Shown here: positions 6,941 through 13,931 of the stretch, piece by piece
Position numbering within the stretch: the first letter of the stretch is position 1
Layout: each line of letters starts with the position of its first letter
DNA from: Oscillospiraceae bacterium
GTDB taxonomy: Bacteria > Bacillota_A > Clostridia > Oscillospirales > Oscillospiraceae
Direction: 5' to 3'
Assembly: GCA_017549325.1 (NCBI GenBank)
Contig: JAFYVA010000049.1
Coordinates: 1 to 15,684, forward strand
DNA length: 15,684 nt
Notes under the pieces: model-generated
The model's input: the letters and a program-made list of their open reading frames with translations, nothing else
Told to the model about the DNA's origin: nothing
The model's database searches: none
Translations under genes and position numbers: made by a program

Positions 6941-8143
6941 TTAGTTTGCAGTTTTCGAAGCGATCAGCTTACCCAGCCGCTCCATGCCGATGCGGATCTT
7001 CTCGGGAGGCAGATTGCCGAAGCTCATGCGCATACAGTTGCGGCCACGGCCACCGCCATCGGTGAAGAATCCCTCGCCGGCCACGAAGGCCACCTTGTAC
7101 GCTGCCGCCTCTTCCAGCAGCTTGGTGGTATCAAAGTAATCGGGCAGCTCCACCCAAGTGAAGAGACCGCCGTCGGGGAACACCCATTTCGAACCGGCAG
7201 GGAGATACTGCTCGAGGCACTCCATCATCACATCACGGCGCTCGGTGTAAATGGTCCGCAGCTTTTCCATATGCGGCTCGAAATAGCCGCGCTTGAAGAA
7301 CTCCGCGCACAGCACCTGTGCGATGCCGTTGGTCTGGGAGTTGGTGGCCGTCTTGGCGTCGAAGAGTTTGGCAATGATCTCCGGTGCGGCATAGACAAAA
7401 CCGAGGCGGGCGCCGGGAGAGAAAATTTTGGACAGGCTGTTGGCGTAGACGGTGTGGCCGGTCTTATCAAAATACTTGATGGGCGGCAGATCTTCGCCGC
7501 TGTAGCGCAGCTCACGGTAGGGGTCGTCCTCCAGTACCAGCACATCGTACTTGCTGCCCAGTTCGGCGACGGCCTTGCGGCGCTCCACGCTGAGGGTGCG
7601 GCCGGAGGGGTTTTGGAACGTGGGGATCACATAGATGATCTTGGGATGGTACTCCTTGATCTTCTGCTCCAGATCCTCCGGGATAATGCCGTCGTCGTCC
7701 ATCTCCACGGAGACGCACTTGGCCTGGAACATCTCAAAAATCTCTGCACACTGGACGAAGGTAGGTGCTTCCACCAGAATCACATCGCCGGGGTTGATGA
7801 ACACCTGACAGATCAGGTTCATCGTCTCCAAGCCGCCGGCCACGATGGCGATGTCATCGGCGGAGGCGTGGATGCCCTTGGGAGCGAGCAGCTTTTCGGA
7901 GATCTCCTGCCGCAGATCCAGCAGGCCGTTGGGGTGGCTGTACTGCAGCGCCTCCACGCCCCGCTGATCGTATGTCAGCACATCGGCAGCGATCTCGCGG
8001 ATGGCGTCCACGGGCAGCGCTTCTCTGGCCGGTGCGCCGCCGCCAAAGGAGATCGTCTCCGGGTCGGTCATGGCGTTGAACAGATTGCGCACGATGGTGG
8101 CGCTGTTTTCCATATCGGTCATTCTTCCGGCAAATTCGATCAT
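6941..8143 (-). CDS. PLP-dependent aminotransferase class I/II (2-aminoadipate/aromatic type)
   Basis: Fold-type I aminotransferase, 400 residues, of the group that includes LysN-like 2-aminoadipate transaminases and the catalytic part of MocR regulators; no DNA-binding domain is attached. Visible motifs: P-T-F-Q-N-P-S-G with Asn178, E-D-D-P-Y (205-209) with the Asp that contacts the pyridine nitrogen, Schiff-base Lys239 in S-L-S-K, and Arg246. Start choice: the in-frame ATG at 8161 overlaps the ribosome binding site, whereas the ATG at 8143 has AGGAG 8 bases upstream, so the shorter form is taken. It lies between the DUF554 gene and the aldolase in the same direction. The amino donor and acceptor cannot be told. 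Confidence 0.9.
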   Translation of the reverse strand: MIEFAGRMTDMENSATIVRNLFNAMTDPETISFGGGAPAREALPVDAIREIAADVLTYDQRGVEALQYSHPNGLLDLRQEISEKLLAPKGIHASADDIAIVAGGLETMNLICQVFINPGDVILVEAPTFVQCAEIFEMFQAKCVSVEMDDDGIIPEDLEQKIKEYHPKIIYVIPTFQNPSGRTLSVERRKAVAELGSKYDVLVLEDDPYRELRYSGEDLPPIKYFDKTGHTVYANSLSKIFSPGARLGFVYAAPEIIAKLFDAKTATNSQTNGIAQVLCAEFFKRGYFEPHMEKLRTIYTERRDVMMECLEQYLPAGSKWVFPDGGLFTWVELPDYFDTTKLLEEAAAYKVAFVAGEGFFTDGGGRGRNCMRMSFGNLPPEKIRIGMERLGKLIASKTAN

Positions 8144-8199
8144 ACGGTCATCTCCTATCATTCGTCATATCGATTTCAGAACTATCCATGGGTAGTCGC

Positions 8200-8916
8200 T
8201 TACCAGATGTATAGCGCTGCCAGCACCAGTGCCGGCAGCAGGTTGGCAAGGCGGATGGTGTTCTTCCATATGAGGTTGATACCCACACAGAAGATCATCG
8301 CCGAGCCCACCAAAGAGAGGTTGCTGAGTGCCGCTGCCGTCAGCAACGGCTGAATGAGCTGTGCCAGCACCGTAACACTGCCCTACAGTATCAACACAGG
8401 GATAGCGGCAAAAATGCAGCCCTTGCCCATAGAGGAAGCCATAATCATCACGATCACAAAGTCCATCAGCGACTTGGTGATCAGTGTTGTGCTGTCGCCG
8501 TAGATGCCGTCCTGCACCGCGCCGACGATGGCCATGGCACCGATGCACACCGACATCATCGCACAGATGAAAGCATCGATAAACCGCGTATCGTTGCTGC
8601 TGCCGCTGATCTTTTTCAGCCATGCGCCAAAACGCTCGATGAGCCCCTCCAGATTCAGCAGTTCACCGATCAAGCTGCCCAGTGCGATGCAGACCACCAG
8701 CATCAGGGAACCTTGCGTGGAGAGGGCGCCGTTTTCGATCACCAGCATCTGTTCCAGACCACCGGCAATACCGACAAACAGGATGCACACACCCATGCCC
8801 CGCATGATCGTTTCCTGGCAGCGCACGGGAATCCATTTGCCGCCCACTAATCCAATCAAGCCGCCGACCACGATGGCCGCAGCATTGATGATGGTTCCCA
8901 ATCCAAACACAGTCAT
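8200..8916 (-). pseudogene. DUF554-family membrane protein interrupted by an in-frame TAG
   Basis: DUF554 (YdfK-like) proteins are polytopic membrane proteins of about 230-240 residues with unknown function. Here the frame from the ATG at 8916 gives 177 residues and stops at TAG (8385-8383). The same frame then continues for another 60 codons to TAA at 8202-8200 with a plausible end of the family: G-S-V-T-V-L-A, then a hydrophobic helix, and L-V-G-S-A-M-I-F, and N-L-L-P-A-L. Total 238 codons plus stop fits the normal length exactly. A CAG-to-TAG change at codon 178 (Gln in the family's I-x-Q-G-S context) is the simplest explanation. The start has AAAGGA close upstream and a good promoter at 8984-9012. 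The N-terminal G-L-G-T-I-I-N-A motif is typical. Confidence 0.85.
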
Positions 8917-8983
8917 TTTTCCTTTGCCTCCCTACGCTCACTGCAAAGACTTATGGCAGAGGGGTTCGCGATTTTTTAACACC

Positions 8984-9012
8984 ATCATACTATTTTATTC
9001 GATAAATTACAA
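8984..9012 (-). promoter_or_regulatory. sigma-A promoter for the DUF554/aminotransferase/aldolase operon
   Basis: Minus strand: TTGTAA (9012-9007), 17-base spacer, TATGAT (8989-8984). No terminator was seen between this point and the aldolase, so all three genes probably lie on one transcript. Confidence 0.72.
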
Positions 9013-9112
9013 TCAAACTGCCAGATTTTTTATTTGCATATGTGTAAATTTTTTTGCTGCGATTTTGTATAAAAATACTACAGGACGGCGGTGTTGGGAC
9101 GCCTTTCCGCCG

Positions 9113-9150
9113 AAAAACAGGCAAAGACCGCCCCGAAGGACGGTCTTTGC
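9113..9150 (-). terminator. Intrinsic terminator of the acyltransferase gene
   Basis: GCAAAGACCG (9121-9130) pairs with CGGTCTTTGC (9141-9150). On the minus strand the stem is followed by CCTG and a T5 run at 9117-9113, about 65 bases after the acyltransferase stop. Confidence 0.85.
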
Positions 9151-9214
9151 TGGGATCACGGTAAGGAATTGTTTCGAGAGAACTGCGTGCAGAATATGCA
9201 TGGAAACACAGGCT

Positions 9215-10405
9215 TTACTGTTCCGGCTCAAGGCTGTAGTAGTGATCCTCCTTGATGGAGGTCTCCAGCCGATTGAGCATCAGCACATACTTGATGGCGT
9301 TGAAGCGGGCGTGACCCTGTAGGAGATAGCCCGCATCACCGGCGGTGATGGAGAGCTTGGCACCGGAGATAATGGTGGCGGCAGTAATGTCGGCGGTGTT
9401 GAGGATCACATCGCCGAAGGAGAGGTGCTTGTCCGTCAGCGTCACGGTAACCTCGCCCAGATCGTGGCGCTCGGTACCGCTGTAGCGGCAGCCCTGTACG
9501 CCGCTGTCCTGCCAGATCACGGTGTCCTCCCGGATCTCCTGCTGCGCCGTCCACAGCTTCTGGGCGTTATACCAGTCCACCAGGCGGCGGTGGGGGAAGG
9601 TGCTGTCGTCGCAGTGGAGCAGCAGATCCTCGCCGTACTCCACCTTGAGTCCACAGTTGTCACAGTGGACATAGGCACCCTCGGAGCGGAGTGTGCCGGT
9701 CTTGCCGCAGTGGGGGCAGAGGAAGAGGAGCCGCTCGAGATACTCGGCACGGGTGGAGGAGCGGTAGCGCTTGCCGTGCTCGGAGTCGATGTAGCGCATA
9801 CCCGCCACGATGGTTTTGTAGAGGGTGTCGTCGTCCATGGCGGCCATTTCCTCCACGCTCAGCTCCCGAACCACCTTGCCCTCGAAGGGGCCGCGGCGCT
9901 TGCTGTGATTCCAGCGGGGGTTGATGCCGTAGCCGCCCTGCAGCTGGTAGAGGAGCACGGGGATCTTCAGCATACGGATCAGCTTCACCACAGAGGGGTC
10001 AACATAGAAGGAGTAGTCAGCCCACACACGGTTGCCGGTGGGGAAGAGGAGGATGGAGCCGCCCTCCTTCGCCGTCTTGAGACAGGTGCGGATACATTTG
10101 ATATCAGCGGCGGCCTTATGCTTATAGATCGGTGCGAAGCACCAGCGCAGCAGCCGCGGGAAGAACTTGTCGGAATTAAGGTGATCCGAGGCGATGATAT
10201 AGGGCATCCGGGAAAAGCTCAGCAGCACGAAAGCCGGATCCAACAGCGCCTGATGGTTCGACAGGATCAGGTACTGCTTTCCCTCGCGGATGCGGAACGG
10301 TTTTGTCCGATAGCCGTACCACACGCGGGTAAAGATCCAGATGATCGGAAGAAGAATGTAAAAGAACACCTGATGCCGCTTATGGGTATGAGAGGTCTTT
10401 GCCAT
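9215..10405 (-). CDS. PlsC-like acyltransferase with zinc ribbon and C-terminal beta-rich domain
   Basis: Membrane-associated lysophospholipid acyltransferase-type protein, 396 residues; the family transfers acyl chains to glycerolipids or related acceptors. A hydrophobic segment (about 13-30) precedes the N-H-x4-D motif (His51, Asp56). The second motif reads F-P-T-G-N-R (121-126) instead of the usual F-P-E-G-T-R, so the conserved Glu is lost. After the catalytic part comes a four-cysteine zinc ribbon (Cys230, 233, 248, 251). About 145 residues follow, including a beta-strand-rich end that looks PH/GRAM-like. Standard PlsC proteins are about 200-250 residues and lack this tail. The ATG at 10405 is preferred over an upstream start because AAAGGAGG sits at the right distance. 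Own promoter and terminator; substrate unknown. Confidence 0.85.
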   Translation of the reverse strand: MAKTSHTHKRHQVFFYILLPIIWIFTRVWYGYRTKPFRIREGKQYLILSNHQALLDPAFVLLSFSRMPYIIASDHLNSDKFFPRLLRWCFAPIYKHKAAADIKCIRTCLKTAKEGGSILLFPTGNRVWADYSFYVDPSVVKLIRMLKIPVLLYQLQGGYGINPRWNHSKRRGPFEGKVVRELSVEEMAAMDDDTLYKTIVAGMRYIDSEHGKRYRSSTRAEYLERLLFLCPHCGKTGTLRSEGAYVHCDNCGLKVEYGEDLLLHCDDSTFPHRRLVDWYNAQKLWTAQQEIREDTVIWQDSGVQGCRYSGTERHDLGEVTVTLTDKHLSFGDVILNTADITAATIISGAKLSITAGDAGYLLQGHARFNAIKYVLMLNRLETSIKEDHYYSLEPEQ

Positions 10406-10439
10406 GTCTTGACCCTCCTTTGTTCGCATAGATAACAAC

Positions 10440-10468
10440 ACTATAGCACAATTTCCGCGGCAAGTCCA
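10440..10468 (-). promoter_or_regulatory. Probable sigma-A promoter for the acyltransferase
   Basis: Minus strand: TGGACT (10468-10463), 17-base spacer, TATAGT (10445-10440), about 35 bases upstream of the start codon. Confidence 0.6.
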
Positions 10469-10540
10469 TACTTGCCTTATGAACGGGTGCAAATGTGGAG
10501 GCAAATGCGGCAATATTCCGAAAAAACCCTAAGATTATCG

Positions 10541-10569
10541 TTGCATTTGGTACGGCGGTGTGCTATCAT
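10541..10569 (+). promoter_or_regulatory. sigma-A promoter for threonine ammonia-lyase
   Basis: TTGCAT at 10541-10546, 17-base spacer, TATCAT at 10564-10569. It leaves a leader of about 57 bases with no T-box or leader-peptide features visible. Confidence 0.75.
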
Positions 10570-10633
10570 AAAGACAAATAAAAGGAAAATGTACGCGAAT
10601 GAAATACAAGTTGCTGCCAAGGAGGAAACAATC

Positions 10634-11827
10634 ATGCTGCAGATGGAAATGATCTGGAATGCACGCAGTGTGCTTTCCGGTGTGATTAACAAAACACCGC
10701 TGATCCCCGCCGGTGAGGTCAAGGGCGGTTCTCTCTACCTGAAGGCCGAGTGCCTGCAGAAGACCGGCGCGTTCAAGCTGCGCGGCGCCTATTATAAGAT
10801 CGCCTCCCTGACGGAGGAGGAGAAGCGCCGCGGCGTGATCGCCTGCTCTGCCGGCAACCACGCCCAGGGCGTGGCCTTCGCCGCCCGCGACATGGGCATC
10901 CATGCCGTCATCTGCATCCCCGAGGGTGCGCCCCTTTCCAAGATCGAGGCTACCCGCAGCTACGGTGCCGAGGTGGTGTTGGTGCCCGGCGTGTATGACG
11001 ATGCCTACGCCGAGGCGATCCGCCTCCGTGACGAGCATAACTATACCTTCATCCATCCCTTTGACGATTCCGCCATTATGGCCGGTCAGGGCACCATCGG
11101 TCTGGAGATCCTGGATCAGCTGGAGGATGTGGACGTGATCGTGACGGCCATCGGCGGCGGCGGTCTCATCTCCGGCATCGCCTATGCTGTCAAGCAGCTC
11201 AAACCCTCCTGCAAGGTCATCGGCGTCCAGTCCGAGGGCGCACCCAGTATGTACGAGGCACTGCGCCGCGATGAGATCGTCACACTGGACAAGGTAGACA
11301 CCATTGCCGACGGTATCAAGGTCAAGACCGCCGGTGACAAGACCTTCGAAATGTGCCGCCAGTATGTGGACGAGGTGGTGACCGTCTCCGAGAGCGAGAT
11401 CGCCGAGGCCATCCTGTGGCTGTTGGAGAAGCAGAAGCTCATCACCGAGGGTGCCGGTGCCGTATCGGTGGCCGCCGTCGCCTCCGGCAAGATCGATGTT
11501 GCCGGCAAGAAGGTGGTGGCACTGCTCTCCGGCGGCAATGTGGATGTGACCACGCTGGAGCGCATCATCAAGCACGGTCTTACCGCCGAGGGCCGCGTCT
11601 GCTCCTTCTCCACCGTCCTGCCCGACCAGCCCAATGCGCTGGCCACCTTCCTCTCCGTGGTGTCTGCCGTGGGTGTCAATGTCTTGGAGGTCCACCACGA
11701 CCGCTCCAGCATGAAGGCCGGCGTCAACGCCATCCGCGTCCGTCTGGTGGTGGAGACCCGCAACAAGAACCACATCGAACAGCTGTATACCACGCTGAGC
11801 CAGAAGGGCTACGCCGTTATTGAGTAA
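10634..11827 (+). CDS. ilvA: Threonine ammonia-lyase (threonine dehydratase) with ACT domain
   Basis: PLP enzyme that converts L-threonine to 2-oxobutanoate and ammonia, feeding isoleucine synthesis or threonine fermentation. It has 397 residues. The PLP lysine is Lys48 in K-T-G-A-F-K-L-R-G, and the phosphate-binding glycine loop is at 174-177 (I-G-G-G-G-L). A single C-terminal ACT-type regulatory domain spans about 323-397. That length matches the common Firmicutes form of about 400 residues; the symbol ilvA is used loosely, because tdcB-like catabolic enzymes share this architecture. No other branched-chain genes flank it, so a catabolic role is equally possible. The ATG at 10634 follows AAGGAGG. 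The stop is overlapped by the ribosome binding site of the next gene. Confidence 0.92.
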   Translation: MLQMEMIWNARSVLSGVINKTPLIPAGEVKGGSLYLKAECLQKTGAFKLRGAYYKIASLTEEEKRRGVIACSAGNHAQGVAFAARDMGIHAVICIPEGAPLSKIEATRSYGAEVVLVPGVYDDAYAEAIRLRDEHNYTFIHPFDDSAIMAGQGTIGLEILDQLEDVDVIVTAIGGGGLISGIAYAVKQLKPSCKVIGVQSEGAPSMYEALRRDEIVTLDKVDTIADGIKVKTAGDKTFEMCRQYVDEVVTVSESEIAEAILWLLEKQKLITEGAGAVSVAAVASGKIDVAGKKVVALLSGGNVDVTTLERIIKHGLTAEGRVCSFSTVLPDQPNALATFLSVVSAVGVNVLEVHHDRSSMKAGVNAIRVRLVVETRNKNHIEQLYTTLSQKGYAVIE

Positions 11828-11837
11828 GGAGTCAGGT

Positions 11838-12341
11838 ATGTATCTTCCCACCCGTTGCCGCACAGAGGATGGCTATCTGGTGCACCAGAGTCTCATGACC
11901 GAGGTGCCCTACGGCCGCTATACCGCTGCGAGAAAGGGCTGCGGCTTCATCGCCGTGTACAATGCCGTGCGCTATTTCGCCCGGCCCTATACCGAGGAGC
12001 AGGTGCACCGCTTTTTCCACCGTCAGGTATTCCTCGGCGGTGTGCTGGGCACGACCTTTTTCCATCTGGCCCGCGGCGTGTACCGCTTCGGCCTGCGGGT
12101 GAAGGGGATCCGCTACCGCAATCTCTCCGGCGTGGAGGCGGGCATCCTGTGGTACCATACCGGCAAGACGAAGCACTATGTCTTTCTCCATCGCGGCGAG
12201 GGGGAGAATTTCCGCTATTACAACACCTCCTACGCCCGACAGGAGATGCCGTTTCGTGACTTTTACACCAACCATGTGAAAAAGACACCCCTTCTGAAAC
12301 TGCCTATCATGTTCACCCTGTCTTTGGGTAAGAAAAAGTGA
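11838..12341 (+). CDS. Papain-fold protein resembling peptidase C39-like domains
   Basis: A 167-residue protein without signal peptide or clear membrane helix. Around residues 29-47 it reads as a small C39-like catalytic motif: Cys35 in G-C-G-F, then an Asn-containing helix (Y-N-A-V-R-Y). A later His113 in K-H-Y-V-F and Asn129 in Y-Y-N-T-S fit the His and Asp/Asn of that fold. So a cysteine peptidase or an inactive relative is the best guess, seen by motif only. The ATG at 11838 is used: its site AAGGAG spans the TAA of the threonine ammonia-lyase gene, a layout that gives translational coupling. A TTG further upstream is in frame but lacks a binding site. Any link to threonine metabolism is unclear. 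Confidence 0.65.
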   Translation: MYLPTRCRTEDGYLVHQSLMTEVPYGRYTAARKGCGFIAVYNAVRYFARPYTEEQVHRFFHRQVFLGGVLGTTFFHLARGVYRFGLRVKGIRYRNLSGVEAGILWYHTGKTKHYVFLHRGEGENFRYYNTSYARQEMPFRDFYTNHVKKTPLLKLPIMFTLSLGKKK

Positions 12342-12378
12342 AAAACACCCCATATTCCCTTGGAATATGGGGTGTTTT
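12342..12378. terminator. Strong intrinsic terminator after the ilvA operon
   Basis: Perfect 17-bp stem (12342-12358 with 12362-12378) and a three-base loop, starting directly after the TGA and followed by T-rich sequence. It insulates spo0A from the upstream operon. Confidence 0.92.
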
Positions 12379-12421
12379 GGTTTTGTTTTGGAAATACACG
12401 ATTTACAAATATTTCCTAATA

Positions 12422-12459
12422 TGTCGAACGATTATTGCGAAAATGAGGGTGATTCGACA
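12422..12459. promoter_or_regulatory. Two 0A boxes upstream of spo0A
   Basis: TGTCGAA at 12422-12428 and its reverse TTCGACA at 12453-12459 are exact matches to the Spo0A binding site, in opposite orientation with centres 31 bases apart. Relative to the predicted start near 12503 they lie at about -78 and -47, positions suited to activation. This indicates autoregulation of spo0A. Confidence 0.75.
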
Positions 12460-12467
12460 AAATAACC

Positions 12468-12496
12468 TTGAAAAGCGTGTCCAAATCTGGTATTTT
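12468..12496 (+). promoter_or_regulatory. Probable sigma-A promoter of spo0A
   Basis: TTGAAA at 12468-12473, 17-base spacer, TATTTT at 12491-12496. The -10 is weak, in keeping with a need for activator from the 0A boxes just upstream. Expected start about 12503. Confidence 0.6.
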
Positions 12497-12505
12497 ACTC
12501 ACCGA

Positions 12506-12544
12506 CACGGCGATTTGATGGTATTTGCCGCGAAATGCGCCGTG
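12506..12544 (+). other. Stem-loop in the spo0A 5' leader
   Basis: CACGGCGATTT (12506-12516) pairs with AAATGCGCCGTG (12533-12544) with one bulged G and a 16-base loop. It would form within a few bases of the mRNA 5' end and 12 bases before the ribosome binding site. It may protect the message; no ligand-binding motif was recognised. Confidence 0.5.
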
Positions 12545-12573
12545 AATGATGATTGAAAAGGACGGATCAGGCG

Positions 12574-13320
12574 ATGGAGAAGCAAGTCAAGGTAGTACTG
12601 GTAGACGGAAATGAGGAATCCCGCCTGCTGTTGGGTGAATATCTGCGCTCTTCCGAGGGTGTCAATCTCTGCGGTTGTACCGGCGACGGGGAGGAAATGC
12701 TGAAGATCCTGGACAAGGAGAAGCCCCATGTGGTGGTGATGGATGTGATCCTGCCCGGTGCCGACGGTATGTCTCTGCTGCGCCATGCGGCCAAGAGCGC
12801 CAAGGTGATCGTGATCTCCGCCTTTTGCAGCGACCGCGTCATCGGCGATGCCCAGCAGATGGGCGCATGGTACTTCATGTCCAAGCCCATCAACCCCGAG
12901 ATGCTGGTCAACCATGTGCGCCGTGCCGTGCAGCCGGAGGAGCCTGCCCTTCGGATGCCCTCTCTGGAGAGCGCCGTCACCGCCATTATCCACGATGTGG
13001 GCGTTCCGGCCCATATCAAGGGCTATCAGTATGTCCGTGAGGCCATCATTCTGGCGGTGGAGGATGTGGACATTATCAACGCCGTTACCAAGGCGCTGTA
13101 TCCTGCGGTTGCCAAGCATTTCGGCACCACGCCGTCCCGCGTGGAGCGCGCCATCCGCCACGCCATCGAGGTGGCGTGGGATCGGGGCGATCTGGAGACG
13201 CTCCAGCACTACTTCGGCTACACCGTCAACTCCGCCAAGGGCAAGCCCACCAACAGCGAGTTCATCGCCATGATCGCCGACCGAATCCGATTGCAGCAGC
13301 GCAAAGCAGGAGTCGTGTGA
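12574..13320 (+). CDS. spo0A: Stage 0 sporulation response regulator Spo0A
   Basis: Master transcription factor of sporulation entry, activated by phosphorylation. It has 248 residues: a receiver domain (about 4-120) with phospho-acceptor Asp57 and conserved Lys104, a short linker, then the Spo0A-specific C-terminal DNA-binding domain (about 131-240). The recognition helix region is F-G-T-T-P-S-R-V-E-R-A-I-R-H (183-196). One oddity is in the N-terminal acidic pocket: the usual Asp pair is Asp11-Gly12. The ATG at 12574 is chosen because AAAAGGA lies upstream at suitable distance; an in-frame TTG at 12553 overlaps that site. In many relatives spo0A follows spoIVB, but here the neighbour is the ilvA operon with a strong terminator, so the gene stands alone. 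It ends at a terminator shared with the DJ-1 gene. Confidence 0.95.
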   Translation: MEKQVKVVLVDGNEESRLLLGEYLRSSEGVNLCGCTGDGEEMLKILDKEKPHVVVMDVILPGADGMSLLRHAAKSAKVIVISAFCSDRVIGDAQQMGAWYFMSKPINPEMLVNHVRRAVQPEEPALRMPSLESAVTAIIHDVGVPAHIKGYQYVREAIILAVEDVDIINAVTKALYPAVAKHFGTTPSRVERAIRHAIEVAWDRGDLETLQHYFGYTVNSAKGKPTNSEFIAMIADRIRLQQRKAGVV

Positions 13321-13331
13321 GCATAAAAAAA

Positions 13332-13360
13332 GACCTTCCGCCCTTTTGGAGCGGAAGGTC
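13332..13360. terminator. Bidirectional terminator between spo0A and the DJ-1 gene
   Basis: GACCTTCCGC (13332-13341) pairs with GCGGAAGGTC (13351-13360). A run of A on the left and ATTCTTTTT on the right give a U-tract for both converging transcripts. Confidence 0.9.
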
Positions 13361-13371
13361 ATTCTTTTTCA

Positions 13372-13914
13372 TTACAGCAGCACGCCTTCTTTGATGTTCT
13401 CCATCATCTCGGTGCCCTTCAGTTCCTCGATGAGGGCCAGAGCGAAGTACATGGCCGTACCGGGGCCGCGGGAGGTGATGATGTTGTTGCGGCTCTTGAC
13501 CACCATGTTTTCAGAGTATACGGCTTTTTCCAGCTCGTCCTTCATGGCGGGATAGATGGTGGCCTTTTCGCCATCCAGCAGACCCAGCTGGGCAAAGACC
13601 ATGGGGGCGGCGCAGATAGCGGCCAGCGTCACGCCCTGTGCGTGCTTTTCCTTCAGCAGGGAGCACAGGCCCGCGTGTGCCTGCAGATTGGTGGTACCGG
13701 GCATACCGCCGGGGAGGATCAGCATCTTGGCACCGTCAAAATTCACCTCTTCGTAGAGGGCGTCGGCCATTACGGTGATGCCGTGACTGCCGCACACCGC
13801 CTTATTGCCGGTGACGGACACGGAGGTGATATCGCACTTGGCGCGGCGCAGCAGATCCACCACCGTCAGCGCTTCCACCTCTTCAAAACCCTCGGCCAAA
13901 AAGATATACAGCAT
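13372..13914 (-). CDS. DJ-1/PfpI family protein
   Basis: Single-domain protein of 180 residues in the DJ-1 branch of the DJ-1/PfpI superfamily (often annotated ThiJ/YajL-like). Key residues match: nucleophile-elbow Cys101 in A-A-I-C-A-A-P, Glu14 in G-F-E-E-V-E, and the L-P-G-G loop (67-70). Family members are cytosolic and linked to oxidative or electrophile stress; their exact activity is disputed. The ATG at 13914 follows GAAGGAG; an in-frame start 36 bases upstream would overlap the lipoprotein stop and lacks a site. It begins 17 bases after the lipoprotein gene and is probably co-transcribed with it. Confidence 0.92.
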   Translation of the reverse strand: MLYIFLAEGFEEVEALTVVDLLRRAKCDITSVSVTGNKAVCGSHGITVMADALYEEVNFDGAKMLILPGGMPGTTNLQAHAGLCSLLKEKHAQGVTLAAICAAPMVFAQLGLLDGEKATIYPAMKDELEKAVYSENMVVKSRNNIITSRGPGTAMYFALALIEELKGTEMMENIKEGVLL

Positions 13915-13931
13915 CGTTTCTTCTCCTTCCG

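Noticed and set aside
6038..8353. Long open frame on + opposite the aldolase and aminotransferase
   Set aside because: Antisense to two genes with intact catalytic motifs, starts within the inverted-repeat element, with low-complexity composition.
8383..8385. Genome-wide recoding of TAG as sense
   Set aside because: The intact gene at 3450-3992 ends in TAG and the others use TAA or TGA; a single internal TAG is better explained by mutation or error.
10535..11863. Open frame of about 440 codons on - opposite ilvA
   Set aside because: The + strand encodes a complete threonine ammonia-lyase; the antisense product has shadow-type composition and no start signal.
12438..12475. Sigma-H promoter before spo0A
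   Set aside because: A loose AGGGTGATT / GAAA pair can be drawn, but it departs from the consensus at key positions; the TTGAAA-17-TATTTT promoter fits better.
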